Assembly: GCF_003347205.1 (NCBI RefSeq)
Contig: NZ_QQBJ01000013.1
Coordinates: 1-64,000, forward strand
Origin: Mycolicibacterium moriokaense
GTDB taxonomy: Bacteria > Actinomycetota > Actinomycetes > Mycobacteriales > Mycobacteriaceae
DNA: 64,000 nt
Direction of reading: 5' to 3'
Positions within the stretch are counted from its first letter, which is position 1. Each line of letters starts with the position of its first letter. A program made the translations under genes and the position numbers. Under the pieces are notes generated by a model that saw only the letters and a program-made list of their open reading frames with translations, was not told the DNA's origin and did no database searches. This document shows positions 42,177-51,592 of this stretch, piece after piece.

Positions 42177-42371
42177 ATGACGGTGCGCGACGAAGTGCTG
42201 ATCGCCGGGGTGCCCTGGCCGATGTACAAGCTGGCTGCTCTGCTGGTCGGAGCGGTTGTGTTGGCCGTCGTCGGCATCCTCACCGCAACCGCCGCATCGG
42301 CCGTCCTGGCCGCCGCCGCGTCGGCCACGGCCGTGGGCCTCGGCCTGCGGGCAGCCGCCTCGCGTCGCTAG
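42177..42371 (+). CDS. Small membrane protein of unknown function
   Basis: A 64-residue protein with two hydrophobic segments (about 17-37 and 39-55) rich in Ala and Val, short charged ends and a C-terminal Arg pair. No family is recognised. Support for it being real is the precisely placed -10 box and the clean stop, which overlaps the convergent SRPBCC gene by CTAG. It could help hold a membrane complex, but nothing in the sequence shows what it does. Confidence 0.65.
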   Translation: MTVRDEVLIAGVPWPMYKLAALLVGAVVLAVVGILTATAASAVLAAAASATAVGLGLRAAASRR

Positions 42372-42769
42372 CCTTCGGCGAGTAGCCGCAACCGGTCCAG
42401 ATCGGCGGCCACCGTCGCCGCGTCGCTTTCGAACTCCTCGTCGGTCATGCCGGGACGCCGCCGCACCGTGAACACCACCTCGCACCGCGCCTGGCCTTCC
42501 CCGGCCGGGATCACCCGTAGCGGGTTGTAGACGGCCTCACCCGACGGCATCCGCACCACGTGGTCGAGGACGCCGAACTCATTGGCCGGCGCGAACTCGA
42601 CGATGACCTGCCCCATCGGCGAGTCGGCGACCCAGCCGTCCGCGGTCTGGGTCAGAGCGCTCTCGGCGAGCCCGGACGCCCACCGGGGCAGTTTTTCGGG
42701 GTCGGCGGCGATGGCGTAGACGATCTCAGGAGCCACCCCGACCCACACGCTGACATGGCGGGAGATCAC
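42368..42769 (-). CDS. SRPBCC-family protein (polyketide cyclase/START-like)
   Basis: A 133-residue protein of the SRPBCC fold, with the family pattern of an N-terminal beta-strand and helix (VSVWVGVAPEIVYAIAADPEKLPRW, read as PEIVYAIAADPEKLPRWASG), a curved sheet and a long C-terminal helix (DAATVAADLDRLRLLAE). Such proteins bind lipids or other hydrophobic ligands in a central cavity. Its ATG overlaps the stop of the upstream fadD gene (ATGA), suggesting a lipid-related ligand. It resembles Rv1546 in size and neighbourhood. Confidence 0.8.
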   Translation of the reverse strand: MISRHVSVWVGVAPEIVYAIAADPEKLPRWASGLAESALTQTADGWVADSPMGQVIVEFAPANEFGVLDHVVRMPSGEAVYNPLRVIPAGEGQARCEVVFTVRRRPGMTDEEFESDAATVAADLDRLRLLAEG

Positions 42770-44589
42770 TGCGCTGCGCTCGTTGCCGCCTTCGGCTCAC
42801 GTACCGCGTCGGCGAGCTCGGAGATGTAGAGCTCGGTTATCTCGGCGTCGTACTTCTCGTGAATCGGCTTGCGCTTCAGCTTCATCGTCAGGGTGATCTC
42901 GTCGCCGCCGGGTTCCCAGAAGGTCGGAAGCACCCGGAAACGCTTGATCTGCTCGACTTGTGCCAGTTTCGCGTTCCCGTCGGCGACTCCTGCCGCAATC
43001 TCGCTGAGCACGTCGGGGTGGGCGGCCAGCGACTCCGGTGAATCGTCGGCGATCCCCCGCTGGGCGGCGTACGGCCCCGCCGACTCGGCGTCGAGGACGA
43101 TCAACGCGGTGTTGTACGGCCGGGCGTCGCCGACGACGAGCATCACGCCGATCAGCGGGCAGGCCGCCTTGATGGTGTTCTCGATGTTGGCCGGCGACAT
43201 GTTCTTTCCCGCCGCGTTGATGATCAGCTCCTTCTTCCGGTCGACGATCTTGAGGTAGCCGTCGTCGTCGGCCTGCATCACATCACCGGTGTGCAGCCAG
43301 CCGTCGTCGTCGACGGCGTCGGCGGTCTTCGCGGGTTCCTTGCGGTAGCCCTTCATCACCAGGGGACCGCGCACCAGAAACTCGCCGTCCTCGGCGATCC
43401 GGCCCTCCATCCCGGGAACGAGTTTGCCGACGGTGCCCAGCCGGGTCTGGGACGGATGGGCGACGCTCGCAATGCAACTCAGTTCGGACATGCCCCAGAC
43501 CTCGGCGATCGGAATTCCCAGCCCGAGAAAGAACGCCAACGTCTCCTTCGGAATGGGTGCCGCGCCCGACACCGCCCACCGCAGTTCGTCGAGGCCGAGC
43601 TTGGCCCGCAACTTCGACAGCACGAGTTCGTCGGCCTGCGCCCACTCGGCCGCGATTTCGTCGGGCACGGTTTCACCGGAGACCAGCGCGGCGGCCTTCT
43701 TCGCAGCCACGCCCAGACCCCACTGCAGACCCATCCGCTTGGTCTCGTCGGGTTCGTTGGCCGCCGCGAATTCAATTGCGGCCTTGAGCTTTTCCCACAC
43801 GCGGGGAACGGCGCCCCATGTGGTGGGCCGCACGTCGGCAAGTGCTCCCGCGATCGCCTTGGCATCCGAGACGGTCGTCACCTGGGTGCCGAACACCTCC
43901 TGCATGTACAGGGCGCCCATCCGGTCGGCGATATGAGCCGTCGGCAGGAACGACGTGGTCCGATCCCCGAAGCGGACGCCGAGCACCTCGTCGATGGCGA
44001 ACGCCTGGAACAGCAGATTGGCGTGCGTCATCTCGACGCCTTTGGGGTTGCCTGTGGTTCCCGAGGTGTAGATCAGCGTCGCGACGTCGTCGGATTGCAC
44101 TGCCCGCCAGGAGGCCTCGAAGTCGAAGTCGTCGGACCCGGCGGCGATCAGGTCGTCGACCGACAGGGTGCCCTCAGGCGCGCCGTCGAGGCAGACGATG
44201 TGCGCGATGTCGGCTCCGCTGGCCCGGATCCGGTCGACGTACTGCGCCTCGCACATGATCACCTTGGTGTCGGCGTTGTCGAACAGGTACACCAGCTGTT
44301 CGGCGGGCAGCGTGTTGTACACCGAGAAGGAGGTGGCGCCGACGTGCTGGGCGCCCACTTCGAGCGGGTAGAACTCGACGCGGTTGGCCATCATCAGCGA
44401 CACGGTGTCGCCGCGACGGATGCCGAGGCCGTGTAGGCCGGCAGCGACCTGGCGAACCTGGTCGGCATATTGGCGCCAGGTCAGCGTCTGCTCGCCGCCC
44501 GGCGTTCGGAGGGCCACCGCGTCCGGATCGACGGCGGCGGTGCGCTGGAAGGCTTCACAGAGTGTGGCTGGCCGATCAGATGTGCTCAT
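42766..44589 (-). CDS. fadD11: Long-chain fatty-acid--CoA ligase (FadD11/FadD15 type)
   Basis: An AMP-forming acyl-CoA synthetase of 607 residues. The P-loop IYTSGTTGNPKGVEMTHANLL (read as IYTSGTTGNPKG), the GAAPIPKETLAFF and WGMSELS blocks, the DGWLHTGD motif and the C-terminal lysine region (KRKPIHEKYD) are present. The symbol follows synteny with the fadD11-dnaE1 region of M. tuberculosis and is less certain than the function. An in-frame GTG at 44607 exists, but a -10 box lies between it and the ATG at 44589. The substrate is a long-chain fatty acid; exact chain length is unknown. Confidence 0.88.
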   Translation of the reverse strand: MSTSDRPATLCEAFQRTAAVDPDAVALRTPGGEQTLTWRQYADQVRQVAAGLHGLGIRRGDTVSLMMANRVEFYPLEVGAQHVGATSFSVYNTLPAEQLVYLFDNADTKVIMCEAQYVDRIRASGADIAHIVCLDGAPEGTLSVDDLIAAGSDDFDFEASWRAVQSDDVATLIYTSGTTGNPKGVEMTHANLLFQAFAIDEVLGVRFGDRTTSFLPTAHIADRMGALYMQEVFGTQVTTVSDAKAIAGALADVRPTTWGAVPRVWEKLKAAIEFAAANEPDETKRMGLQWGLGVAAKKAAALVSGETVPDEIAAEWAQADELVLSKLRAKLGLDELRWAVSGAAPIPKETLAFFLGLGIPIAEVWGMSELSCIASVAHPSQTRLGTVGKLVPGMEGRIAEDGEFLVRGPLVMKGYRKEPAKTADAVDDDGWLHTGDVMQADDDGYLKIVDRKKELIINAAGKNMSPANIENTIKAACPLIGVMLVVGDARPYNTALIVLDAESAGPYAAQRGIADDSPESLAAHPDVLSEIAAGVADGNAKLAQVEQIKRFRVLPTFWEPGGDEITLTMKLKRKPIHEKYDAEITELYISELADAVREPKAATSAAQ

Positions 44590-44596
44590 GATTCCC

Positions 44597-44602
44597 AACT
44601 TA
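44597..44602 (-). promoter_or_regulatory. -10 box that decides the fadD11 start
   Basis: TAAGTT is followed by 7 nt and the ATG at 44589, predicting a leaderless mRNA and excluding the GTG at 44607. Confidence 0.55.
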
Positions 44603-44620
44603 GGCACTCACACTGTGCAG

Positions 44621-45361
44621 ATGGACGGTTCACCGGAATCTCATCAACCGCACGAGGGACTGGCCCACCGCGCCGAGGAACTGGCGGTCGACGCCGACCG
44701 GCGGCTGCCGTCGTGGCTGCGCTCGGGCGACCCGGAGAGCGCGCTGCCCGTGCTCGGCGCCGTGCTGGCGGCGATGGTGCTGCAGGTGGCCATCCCGCGG
44801 GGCTACACGCTGGTGCCGCGCTGGCCACTGCTGGTGCTGGAGGCGCTGTTGTTCACCGTGCTGCTCGTCATCAATCCGCTGACGGTGTCGCGTCGCACGC
44901 GGTTGGGGCGATATGCCACCTGGGTGCTGCTGGCGGCGATCACCATCGACAACACCCTGTCCGCGGTGCTACTGGATGCGCGGATCATTTCGGGCGACGT
45001 CAGCAACAAGGCCGAGATCCTGCTCGGCAGCGGAGCCGCGATTTTCGTCACGAACATCATCGTGTTCGGAATCTGGTACTGGGAACTCGACCGCGGCGGG
45101 CCGTTCGCGCGGCACGAAGGTGAGCGACCGTACCCGGATTTCATGTTCCCGCAGATGACGACTCCGAATGTGGCCAAACCGGATTGGCGCCCGACGTTCG
45201 TCGACTACCTCTACGTCAGCGTCACCAACGTAATGGCTTTCTCCCCCACCGACACGATGCCGCTGGCGCGCTGGGCCAAGACGATGATGACGGTGCAGGC
45301 GATGGTCTCGTTGTCCACCGCCGCGCTGGTGATCTCCAGGGCGGTCAACGTCTTGGGCTAG
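44621..45361 (+). CDS. Multi-pass membrane protein with pore-loop-like C-terminus
   Basis: A 246-residue membrane protein (257 if it starts at the in-frame ATG at 44588). There are about five membrane segments: roughly 41-58, 66-84, 92-112, 127-150 and 218-242. The C-terminal arrangement [23 protein letters not shown] followed by a final helix resembles the pore helix, filter and inner helix of two-TM potassium channels, but the filter TVGYGD is replaced by VMAFSPTD. It is divergent from fadD11 and overlaps the convergent dnaE1 stop by CTAG. Function unknown; a degenerate channel or DUF1345-like protein is possible. Confidence 0.72.
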   Translation: MDGSPESHQPHEGLAHRAEELAVDADRRLPSWLRSGDPESALPVLGAVLAAMVLQVAIPRGYTLVPRWPLLVLEALLFTVLLVINPLTVSRRTRLGRYATWVLLAAITIDNTLSAVLLDARIISGDVSNKAEILLGSGAAIFVTNIIVFGIWYWELDRGGPFARHEGERPYPDFMFPQMTTPNVAKPDWRPTFVDYLYVSVTNVMAFSPTDTMPLARWAKTMMTVQAMVSLSTAALVISRAVNVLG

Positions 45362-48300
45362 CCGAGGCAGCCGGGGCCCAGAAGCGCCTTCAGGTCTCCC
45401 ATCAACGCCGAGGACGGCGTCACCCGCAGCGCCTGGTCCAGCTCCAGCGTGGTGATGCGGTCACCGCTGATCAGCCGCAGATGCACCTGCGACGTGCCCG
45501 GATGCCGTGCGAGCACCTGCTTGAGGGCGTTGACCTTGTCCAGCGTGCACTGCCGTGTCGGCAGGCTGACGGCCAGCGGCCGATCCACCGCGGCGTTCGA
45601 AAAGTCCGGTACCAGAAGGTCGTTGGCGATCAGACAGATGCGGTCGTCCTGAATCCTGACCTTGGCGCTGACGAGGACGACGGCGTCGTCGGCCACCTCC
45701 GCGCCGTAGCTGGAGTAGGTGTGCGGGAAGAACATCACTTCGACGCCACCGGTCAGGTCCTCGAGTTGCGCCGACGCCCAGGGCATCCCGTTCTTGTTGA
45801 CGCGGCGGTTCACACTCGTCAGGATCCCGCCGACCCGCACCTGCGCGTCGTTGGGAACGTCGCCGTTGAGGATGGCGGGCATCTGGGTGTCCACCTGGGT
45901 GGCCAGCAGATGCGCGATGCCGTTGAGCGGATGGCCGGACACGTACAGCCCGAGCATCTCGCGCTCGAGCGCCAGCTTGTGCTTGTCGTCCCACTCCTCG
46001 TCGGGCACCTTGATGGTGAACACCGCGTCGGTGGCGGTGTCGGCGCCCCCGAAGAGGTCGAACTGGCCCATCGCCTCGGCCTTCTTGGTTCCGAGCACCG
46101 ATTCGACGGCGTCGGTGTGCACCAGGAACAGACCCTTGCGGGGATGCCCCAACGAGTCGAATCCGCCCGCCTTGATCAACGACTCGGTGACCTTCTTGTT
46201 GCACGGACCGATGTCGATCTTGTTGAGATAGTCGGAGAAGTCGATGAACTTGCCCTTGTCGGTGCGGGACGCGATCAGCGACGAGACGACGTTGGCGCCG
46301 ACGTTGCGCACCGCGCCGAGGCCGTAGCGGATGTCCTCGCCGACCGACGCGAAGTTCAGCTCGGACTCATTGACGTCCGGCGGCAACACGGTGATGCCGA
46401 GCTTTCGGCAGTCGGCCAGATACACCGCCGCCTTGTCCTTGTCGTCGCCCACCGAGGTCAGCAGGCCGGCCATGTACTCGGCCGGGTAGTTCGCCTTGAG
46501 GTAGGCCGTCCAGTACGACACCAGGCCGTAACCGGCGGCGTGCGACTTGTTGAACGCGTAGTCGGCGAACGGCAGCACCGTGTCCCACAGCGCCTTGATG
46601 GCGCCCGCCGAGAACCCGTTGGCCTTCATGCCCTCGGAGAAGCCCTCGTACTCCTTGTCGAGCACCTCGCGCTTCTTCTTTCCCATCGCCTTGCGCAGAA
46701 TGTCGGCTCGGGCGAGGGAGTAACCGGCCACCTTCTGCGCGATGCGCATGATCTGCTCTTGGTAGACGATCAGGCCGTACGTCTCGGCCAGGATCTCCGA
46801 CAGCGGCTCGGCCAGCTCGGGGTGGATCGGCTTGATCGCCTGACGGTTGTTCTTGCGGTCGGCGTAGTCGTTGTGGGCGTTCATGCCCATCGGCCCCGGC
46901 CGGTACAGCGCGATCACCGCGACGACGTCTTCGAACCCGGTCGGCTGCATGCGGCGCAGCAGGTCGCGCATCGGACCACCGTCGAGCTGGAACACGCCGA
47001 GAGTGTCTCCGCGACCGAGCAATTCGTAGGTGGGCGCGTCGTCGAGCGGCAAGGTCTCCAGATCGAGATCCACGCCCCTGTTGGCCTTGATGTTCTCCAG
47101 CGCGTCGCCGATGATCGTCAGGTTCCGCAGCCCGAGGAAGTCCATCTTCAGCAGGCCGATGGCCTCACACGACGGGTAGTCCCAGCCGGTGATGATCGCG
47201 CCGTCCTGCGGCCGCTTCCACAGCGGGATGGCCTCGGTGAGCGGTTCGCTGCTCATGATCACCGCGCAGGCGTGCACGCCTGCGTTGCGGATCAGGCCTT
47301 CCAGGCCGCGTGCGGTCTCATAGATGGTGCGCACGTCGGGGTCGGTGTCGATCAGGCCCCGGATCTCGGCGGCCTCCTTGTAGCGGGCGTGCGCCGGATC
47401 GGTGATGCCCGACAGCGGGATGTCCTTGGCCATGATGGGCGGCGGCAGCGCCTTGGTGATGCGGTCGGCGATCGCGAAACCCGGCTGGCCGTAGTGGATT
47501 CGGGCCGAATCCTTCAGCGCCGCCTTGGTCTTGATGGTGCCGAACGTGATGACCTGGGCGACCCGGTCGTGCCCCCACTTGTCGGCGGCGTAGCGCACCA
47601 TCTCGCCGCGGCGGCGGTCGTCGAAGTCGATGTCGATGTCGGGCATCGACGCGCGCTCGGGGTTGAGGAAGCGTTCGAACAGCAGTCCGTGCTCGATCGG
47701 GTCGATATCGGTGATCCGCAGCGCGTAAGCCACCAGCGAACCCGCCGCCGACCCGCGGCCCGGCCCCACCCGGATGTCCACCGACCGGGCGTAGGACACC
47801 AGGTCGGCGACGATCAGGAAGTACGACGGATAGCCCTTCGCGCAGATGACCTCGATCTCGTAGCCGGCGCGGTCGACGTATTCGGTCGGCACGCCCGCCG
47901 GGAACCGGCGCGCCAGGCCCGCGTCCACCTCGTGCCGCAACCATGACGCCTGGTCGTGGCCGTCGGGCACCGGGAAGATCGGCATCCGGTCCCGTGGTGC
48001 CCACACGTCCGCATACGGCTGCACGCGCTCGGCGATGAGCAGCGTCGAGTCACACGCGCCGGGAATGTCGTCGTCCCACAGCGACCGCATCTCGGCGGCC
48101 GACTTCAGGTAGTAGCCGTCGCCGTCGAATTTGAACCGGTTCGGGTCCGACAGCGTCTTGCCGGTCTGCACGCACAGCAGCGCCTCGTGGTTGTGCGCGG
48201 CGTCGCGGGTCACGTAGTGGCAGTCGTTGGTGGCCAGCGCCGGGATGTCGAGCTTGCGGCCGATCTCCAGCAACCCCTCGCGGACGCGGCGCTCGATCGA

Positions 48301-48882
48301 CAGGCCGTGGTCCATCAGTTCGAGGAAGTAGTTGTCGGGCCCGAAGATCTCGCGCCACTTGGCCGCGGACTCCAGCGCCTCGCGGTCGTGGCCGAGGCGC
48401 AGCCGGGTCTGCACCTCGCCGGACGGGCAGCCGGTGGTGGCGATGATGCCCGCGGCATGCTCGGCGACGATCTCGGCGTCCATCCTCGACCACTTGCCGA
48501 GCTGACCCTCGAAGGACGCCAGCGACGACAGCCTGAACAGGTTGCGGACCCCGGTCGCGTTCTCCGCAACCATGGTGAGGTGGGTGTAGGCGCCGCTGCC
48601 GGAGACGTCGTCGCCCTTCTGGCTCGGATCGCCCCACAGCACGCGGCGGGTGTCGAAGCGCGAGGCGGGGGCGATGTAGGCCTCCACACCGATGATCGGC
48701 TTGATCCCGGCCTCGGTGGCCAAGTTGTAGAACTCGCTGGCGCCGAACATGTTTCCGTGGTCGGTCATCCCGATGGCCGGCATCTCCAGCCGCTGGGCCT
48801 CGGCCAGCATCGGCGCGATCTTGGCCGCACCGTCCAGCATCGAGTACTCGGTGTGGTTATGCAGATGCACGAACGAGTTCAT
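45358..48882 (-). CDS. dnaE1: DNA polymerase III alpha subunit (replicative)
   Basis: DnaE1 is the essential replicative polymerase. In mycobacteria its PHP domain also provides proofreading exonuclease activity. It has 1174 residues: PHP domain about 1-280 with metal motifs [12 protein letters not shown] and TDHGNMFGA, the polymerase palm with catalytic aspartates in [12 protein letters not shown] (Asp415 and Asp417), a thumb/fingers region, a helix-hairpin-helix region near 830-900 and an OB domain near 990-1080. The start [14 protein letters not shown] is conserved. It converges on the membrane-protein gene with a CTAG stop overlap. Confidence 0.98.
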   Translation of the reverse strand: MNSFVHLHNHTEYSMLDGAAKIAPMLAEAQRLEMPAIGMTDHGNMFGASEFYNLATEAGIKPIIGVEAYIAPASRFDTRRVLWGDPSQKGDDVSGSGAYTHLTMVAENATGVRNLFRLSSLASFEGQLGKWSRMDAEIVAEHAAGIIATTGCPSGEVQTRLRLGHDREALESAAKWREIFGPDNYFLELMDHGLSIERRVREGLLEIGRKLDIPALATNDCHYVTRDAAHNHEALLCVQTGKTLSDPNRFKFDGDGYYLKSAAEMRSLWDDDIPGACDSTLLIAERVQPYADVWAPRDRMPIFPVPDGHDQASWLRHEVDAGLARRFPAGVPTEYVDRAGYEIEVICAKGYPSYFLIVADLVSYARSVDIRVGPGRGSAAGSLVAYALRITDIDPIEHGLLFERFLNPERASMPDIDIDFDDRRRGEMVRYAADKWGHDRVAQVITFGTIKTKAALKDSARIHYGQPGFAIADRITKALPPPIMAKDIPLSGITDPAHARYKEAAEIRGLIDTDPDVRTIYETARGLEGLIRNAGVHACAVIMSSEPLTEAIPLWKRPQDGAIITGWDYPSCEAIGLLKMDFLGLRNLTIIGDALENIKANRGVDLDLETLPLDDAPTYELLGRGDTLGVFQLDGGPMRDLLRRMQPTGFEDVVAVIALYRPGPMGMNAHNDYADRKNNRQAIKPIHPELAEPLSEILAETYGLIVYQEQIMRIAQKVAGYSLARADILRKAMGKKKREVLDKEYEGFSEGMKANGFSAGAIKALWDTVLPFADYAFNKSHAAGYGLVSYWTAYLKANYPAEYMAGLLTSVGDDKDKAAVYLADCRKLGITVLPPDVNESELNFASVGEDIRYGLGAVRNVGANVVSSLIASRTDKGKFIDFSDYLNKIDIGPCNKKVTESLIKAGGFDSLGHPRKGLFLVHTDAVESVLGTKKAEAMGQFDLFGGADTATDAVFTIKVPDEEWDDKHKLALEREMLGLYVSGHPLNGIAHLLATQVDTQMPAILNGDVPNDAQVRVGGILTSVNRRVNKNGMPWASAQLEDLTGGVEVMFFPHTYSSYGAEVADDAVVLVSAKVRIQDDRICLIANDLLVPDFSNAAVDRPLAVSLPTRQCTLDKVNALKQVLARHPGTSQVHLRLISGDRITTLELDQALRVTPSSALMGDLKALLGPGCLG

Positions 48883-48891
48883 AGGGTCGCC

Positions 48892-48897
48892 AGTCTA
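48892..48897 (-). promoter_or_regulatory. Predicted -10 box of dnaE1
   Basis: TAGACT lies 9 nt before the ATG at 48882, giving a 5' UTR of about two or three nucleotides. Confidence 0.45.
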
Positions 48898-48954
48898 TGG
48901 CGGCCCACCGACGAGCACGGGCGTGTCGCGGTGCGTGTCTCCCAACGGCCGGAC

Positions 48955-49515
48955 TCAGCCGGCAAACCGCCTCGCACCGGGCTCCGGAGGCAGGGCGAGG
49001 CCGTTGACCAGGTAGCTCACCGTCCGATAGGTGCCCGCCAGCATCAGAAGCTCCAGTATCGCCTCGTCGGGAAAGCACGCCGCGAGCCTGTTCCACAGGT
49101 CGTCGCCGACCGCGCAAGTGGCCTGCAGGCTGTCGCAGAGTTCGATCAGGACGGCGTCGTCCGCGCTCCAACAGGGGTCGCCGGGTCCGCCGGTGACCAG
49201 CGACTCGATCTGGCCATCGGTCAGCCCCGCCTTGGCGGCATACGCGGCGACATGCACCCCCCACTCGTATTCCGCGCGGCATGACGCCGTCACGCGGTCG
49301 ATGACGATCTCGCGCTGCCGGATCGTCAGATGGCCACGGTCGAGCAGTCCCGAGTTGAAGAACTTGAAGAACAGCCGCCGGTCCCGGGCCATCGTGGTGA
49401 ACAGCACCAAGGGCGGCGCGCCGCGCATCACCGCATCGATCGCGGCCTGCATGTCGGCGGGCAGCGGCTGCCCGGCCGGGGCGATTCGAGCGCTACCTTT
49501 TCTATAGCAAGTCAT
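48955..49515 (-). CDS. Carboxymuconolactone-decarboxylase-like protein
   Basis: A 186-residue all-helical protein of the CMD/AhpD-like superfamily. The core RQREIVIDRVTASCRAEYEWGVHV (read as RQREIVIDRVTASCRAEYEW) contains a Glu-x(n)-Cys-x(n)-His arrangement typical of the CMD domain, but the CxxC of AhpD peroxidases is missing, so peroxidase activity is doubtful. It lies between dnaE1 and an ECF sigma gene and does not belong to the block conserved with M. tuberculosis. A leaderless promoter precedes it. Confidence 0.78.
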   Translation of the reverse strand: MTCYRKGSARIAPAGQPLPADMQAAIDAVMRGAPPLVLFTTMARDRRLFFKFFNSGLLDRGHLTIRQREIVIDRVTASCRAEYEWGVHVAAYAAKAGLTDGQIESLVTGGPGDPCWSADDAVLIELCDSLQATCAVGDDLWNRLAACFPDEAILELLMLAGTYRTVSYLVNGLALPPEPGARRFAG

Positions 49516-49521
49516 ATCGCC

Positions 49522-49527
49522 ACAGTA
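49522..49527 (-). promoter_or_regulatory. -10 box of the CMD-like gene (predicted leaderless)
   Basis: TACTGT is followed by 6 nt and the ATG at 49515. The region just upstream is locally A/T-rich. Confidence 0.6.
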
Positions 49528-49571
49528 CGCCCTTGTGCTTCAAAAAATAAAGCGTGCTCTCCGGGCGACTG

Positions 49572-50786
49572 TCAGCCGACCAGTTTCGCCATCTGCTCGC
49601 GCAGATACTCGGCGACGCCGGGGTCGGTCGTCAGCTCGATCGCCCGCCGGTAGGCCTGCGCGGCCGGTTCGGTCCGACCGGCCATCGCAAGCAGATGTGC
49701 CCGCGTGCTCCAGGCCGGCTGGAAGCCGCGAACGGCGGCCGGATCGATGTCGTCGAGCGCACGTAGCCCGGCGTCGCACCCGTCGATCTGCGCGTCGACC
49801 GCGGCCAGCGCCACCGCTGCGCCGAGCGACGGCGCCAACCCGATCAGGGCGCGGTAGAGCTTTCGCAACGCCGCCAGATCGCTCGGTCGGCAACAATGCG
49901 CCGACTGAATCGCCGCCTCGTACTGGAATCGGCCGGGCCGCCCGATGCCGTGGGCCCGCCGTAGCAGCGCCTCCCCGCGGGTGATCAGCGCACGATCCCA
50001 CAGCGTCGGGCCCTGCTCGTCGAGGGGAACGAAGCGGCCCTCGACGCGCCGCGCGAGCCTGCGGGCCTCGGACAGGCAGACCAGCGCGGCCAACCCGAGC
50101 ACCTCGGGGTCGGCGGGCAGCAGTTCGGCCAGCACCGACGTCAGGTGCTGCGCCTCGGCCGACAGCGTTTCGATCGGTGGGCCCTGCGGCGCCCCCTGCC
50201 AGTCGATCGCATAGGCGCCGTAGACCGCCTCGAGCACCGCAGGCAGCCGGTCGACCAGGTCGTCGCGCTCAGGCAGCCTGAACGCGATGCCCGCATCGCG
50301 GATGCGCTTCTTGGCCCGCACCAGACGCTGCGCCATCGTCGCGGGTTCGACCGCGAAGGCCTCGGCGATCGCGGACGCGTCGACCCCGAGCACCGTCTGC
50401 AACATCAGCGGCGTGCGGACGTTCGGCGCGATGGCGGGATGCGCGCAGACCAGCATCAGCTCCAGACGCCGATCGGGTATCGCGGGCACATCGTCGACTT
50501 CCATTGGGCTGTCCTGGCTTTCGTCGAGCGGACGAGCCGTCCGGTGGGCAGCCGACTTCCATTCGTCGCGCATCCTGTTGCGTGCGACGGTCAGCACCCA
50601 CGCCGCGGGATTGGCCGGGATCCCGTCGTCTGGCCACCGCAGCAGCGCCCGTTCCAGGGCGTCGGCCAAAGCGTCCTCGGCCGCGGCGATGTCGCGGGTG
50701 GGCGCGGCAAGCAGCGCGAGCAGCCGACCGTAGTCCTCGCGGACCAGGCCGGCTACCCGCTGCGGTGCGGCTACGGGTTGTACCAC
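49572..50786 (-). CDS. ECF42-type RNA polymerase sigma factor
   Basis: A sigma factor of 404 residues with region 2 at about 15-75 (DIAAAEDALADALERALLRWP, read as AAAEDALADALERALLRWP, then ANPAAWVLTVARNRMRDEW), region 4 at about 110-165, and a long helical, TPR-like C-terminal extension (about 190-404) in place of an anti-sigma partner. Sigma plus extension plus an adjacent DGPF protein is the hallmark of group ECF42. The GTG start overlaps the DGPF gene by 16 bp. The frame is open further upstream, inside the DGPF gene, with no fitting start. The stimulus is unknown. Confidence 0.87.
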   Translation of the reverse strand: MVQPVAAPQRVAGLVREDYGRLLALLAAPTRDIAAAEDALADALERALLRWPDDGIPANPAAWVLTVARNRMRDEWKSAAHRTARPLDESQDSPMEVDDVPAIPDRRLELMLVCAHPAIAPNVRTPLMLQTVLGVDASAIAEAFAVEPATMAQRLVRAKKRIRDAGIAFRLPERDDLVDRLPAVLEAVYGAYAIDWQGAPQGPPIETLSAEAQHLTSVLAELLPADPEVLGLAALVCLSEARRLARRVEGRFVPLDEQGPTLWDRALITRGEALLRRAHGIGRPGRFQYEAAIQSAHCCRPSDLAALRKLYRALIGLAPSLGAAVALAAVDAQIDGCDAGLRALDDIDPAAVRGFQPAWSTRAHLLAMAGRTEPAAQAYRRAIELTTDPGVAEYLREQMAKLVG

Positions 50787-51148
50787 CCGCGGTCGGCGGC
50801 GTATGTCCGCGCCACCGGGCGGATTTCGATGGAGCCCCAGCCGTTGGCAGGGTTGCGTTGGGCCCATTTGATCGCCTCGTCGAGGTTGTCCACCTCGATC
50901 ACGAAGATGCCGCCCAGTTTCTCCTTGGTGTCGACGAACGGCCCGTCCTGGATCTCTGGCGTGCCGTTGCGTGAGGTCACGGTGGTCGTCGTGACCGCCG
51001 AATCGAGCACCTCGGTGGTGATCAACACGCCCGCAGCGGTCAGGTCGTCGGCGTAGACGCCGAATGCGGCCATCGCGGGTGCCATGTCCTCCTCGGTGAG
51101 GCCGGCCTCGGGACCCTCCTGGTAATGCATCAACAAGCAGTAACGCAT
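50771..51148 (-). CDS. YCII-related DGPF-domain protein
   Basis: A 125-residue YCII-like protein with the family start MRYCLLMHYQEG and the DGPF motif in IQDGPFVDTKEKLGG. DGPF proteins accompany ECF42 sigma factors, and their exact biochemical role is unsettled. AGGAGG stands 6-7 nt before the ATG at 51148. An in-frame ATG at 51259 would add 37 residues and overlap the upstream stop, but the strong Shine-Dalgarno sequence favours 51148. It overlaps the sigma gene by 16 bp. Confidence 0.88.
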   Translation of the reverse strand: MRYCLLMHYQEGPEAGLTEEDMAPAMAAFGVYADDLTAAGVLITTEVLDSAVTTTTVTSRNGTPEIQDGPFVDTKEKLGGIFVIEVDNLDEAIKWAQRNPANGWGSIEIRPVARTYAADRGWYNP

Positions 51149-51255
51149 GGTGTCCTCCTCCAGGTCGATTGTGAGCTTGTCACCGTCATGACGATCGGGT
51201 CGCGATCCGATCGACACCCGACGGCCGAGGGGTCCGCGCAACACATCCAGTGCGC

Positions 51256-51546
51256 TCATCGTGACCCGAGCCGCGTCAGCACGCTCAGCACCCGCTGGAA
51301 GTCGCCGGGCCCGGGTGGCAATGGCTGGGGGTTCAACGCCACCCGCGACAGGTCGGGAGGCCCTGGCGGCAACGGCTGCGGATTCAACGCCACCGCGTCC
51401 AGGTTGATCGACGGCAGACCGGGGACATACGAGGAATCCGGGCTGGCCGACGCCGACCCCGGGGCGGCCGTCAGCGTGATGAGCCCGGCAGCCGCGCCGG
51501 TGAGGACGAGTAAGCCGACTCGGCGGTGGCGAGATGTGCGGGACAT
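51256..51546 (-). CDS. Small secreted protein with duplicated ALNPQPLPPGP motif
   Basis: A 96-residue exported protein. Residues 1-35 form a signal peptide with an Arg-rich N-region (RTSRHRR), a hydrophobic core and a likely cleavage site after SASA. The mature part contains two copies of VALNPQPLPPGP followed by DLSRV or DFQRV. This proline-rich motif occurs in various bacterial proteins with no defined role. An AAGGAG ribosome site precedes the ATG. It lies upstream of the DGPF/ECF42 genes and could be part of their operon. Confidence 0.72.
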   Translation of the reverse strand: MSRTSRHRRVGLLVLTGAAAGLITLTAAPGSASASPDSSYVPGLPSINLDAVALNPQPLPPGPPDLSRVALNPQPLPPGPGDFQRVLSVLTRLGSR

Positions 51547-51592
51547 GGTGTTCTCCTTCGTTGGGCGCCGCCGGGTTGGCGGCGGTCACCGA

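Noticed and set aside
45184-47946. Very long open frame (920 codons) on the plus strand
   Set aside because: It is antisense to dnaE1, with composition typical of a high-GC shadow frame (Arg/Val/Gly/His rich) and no recognisable domain.
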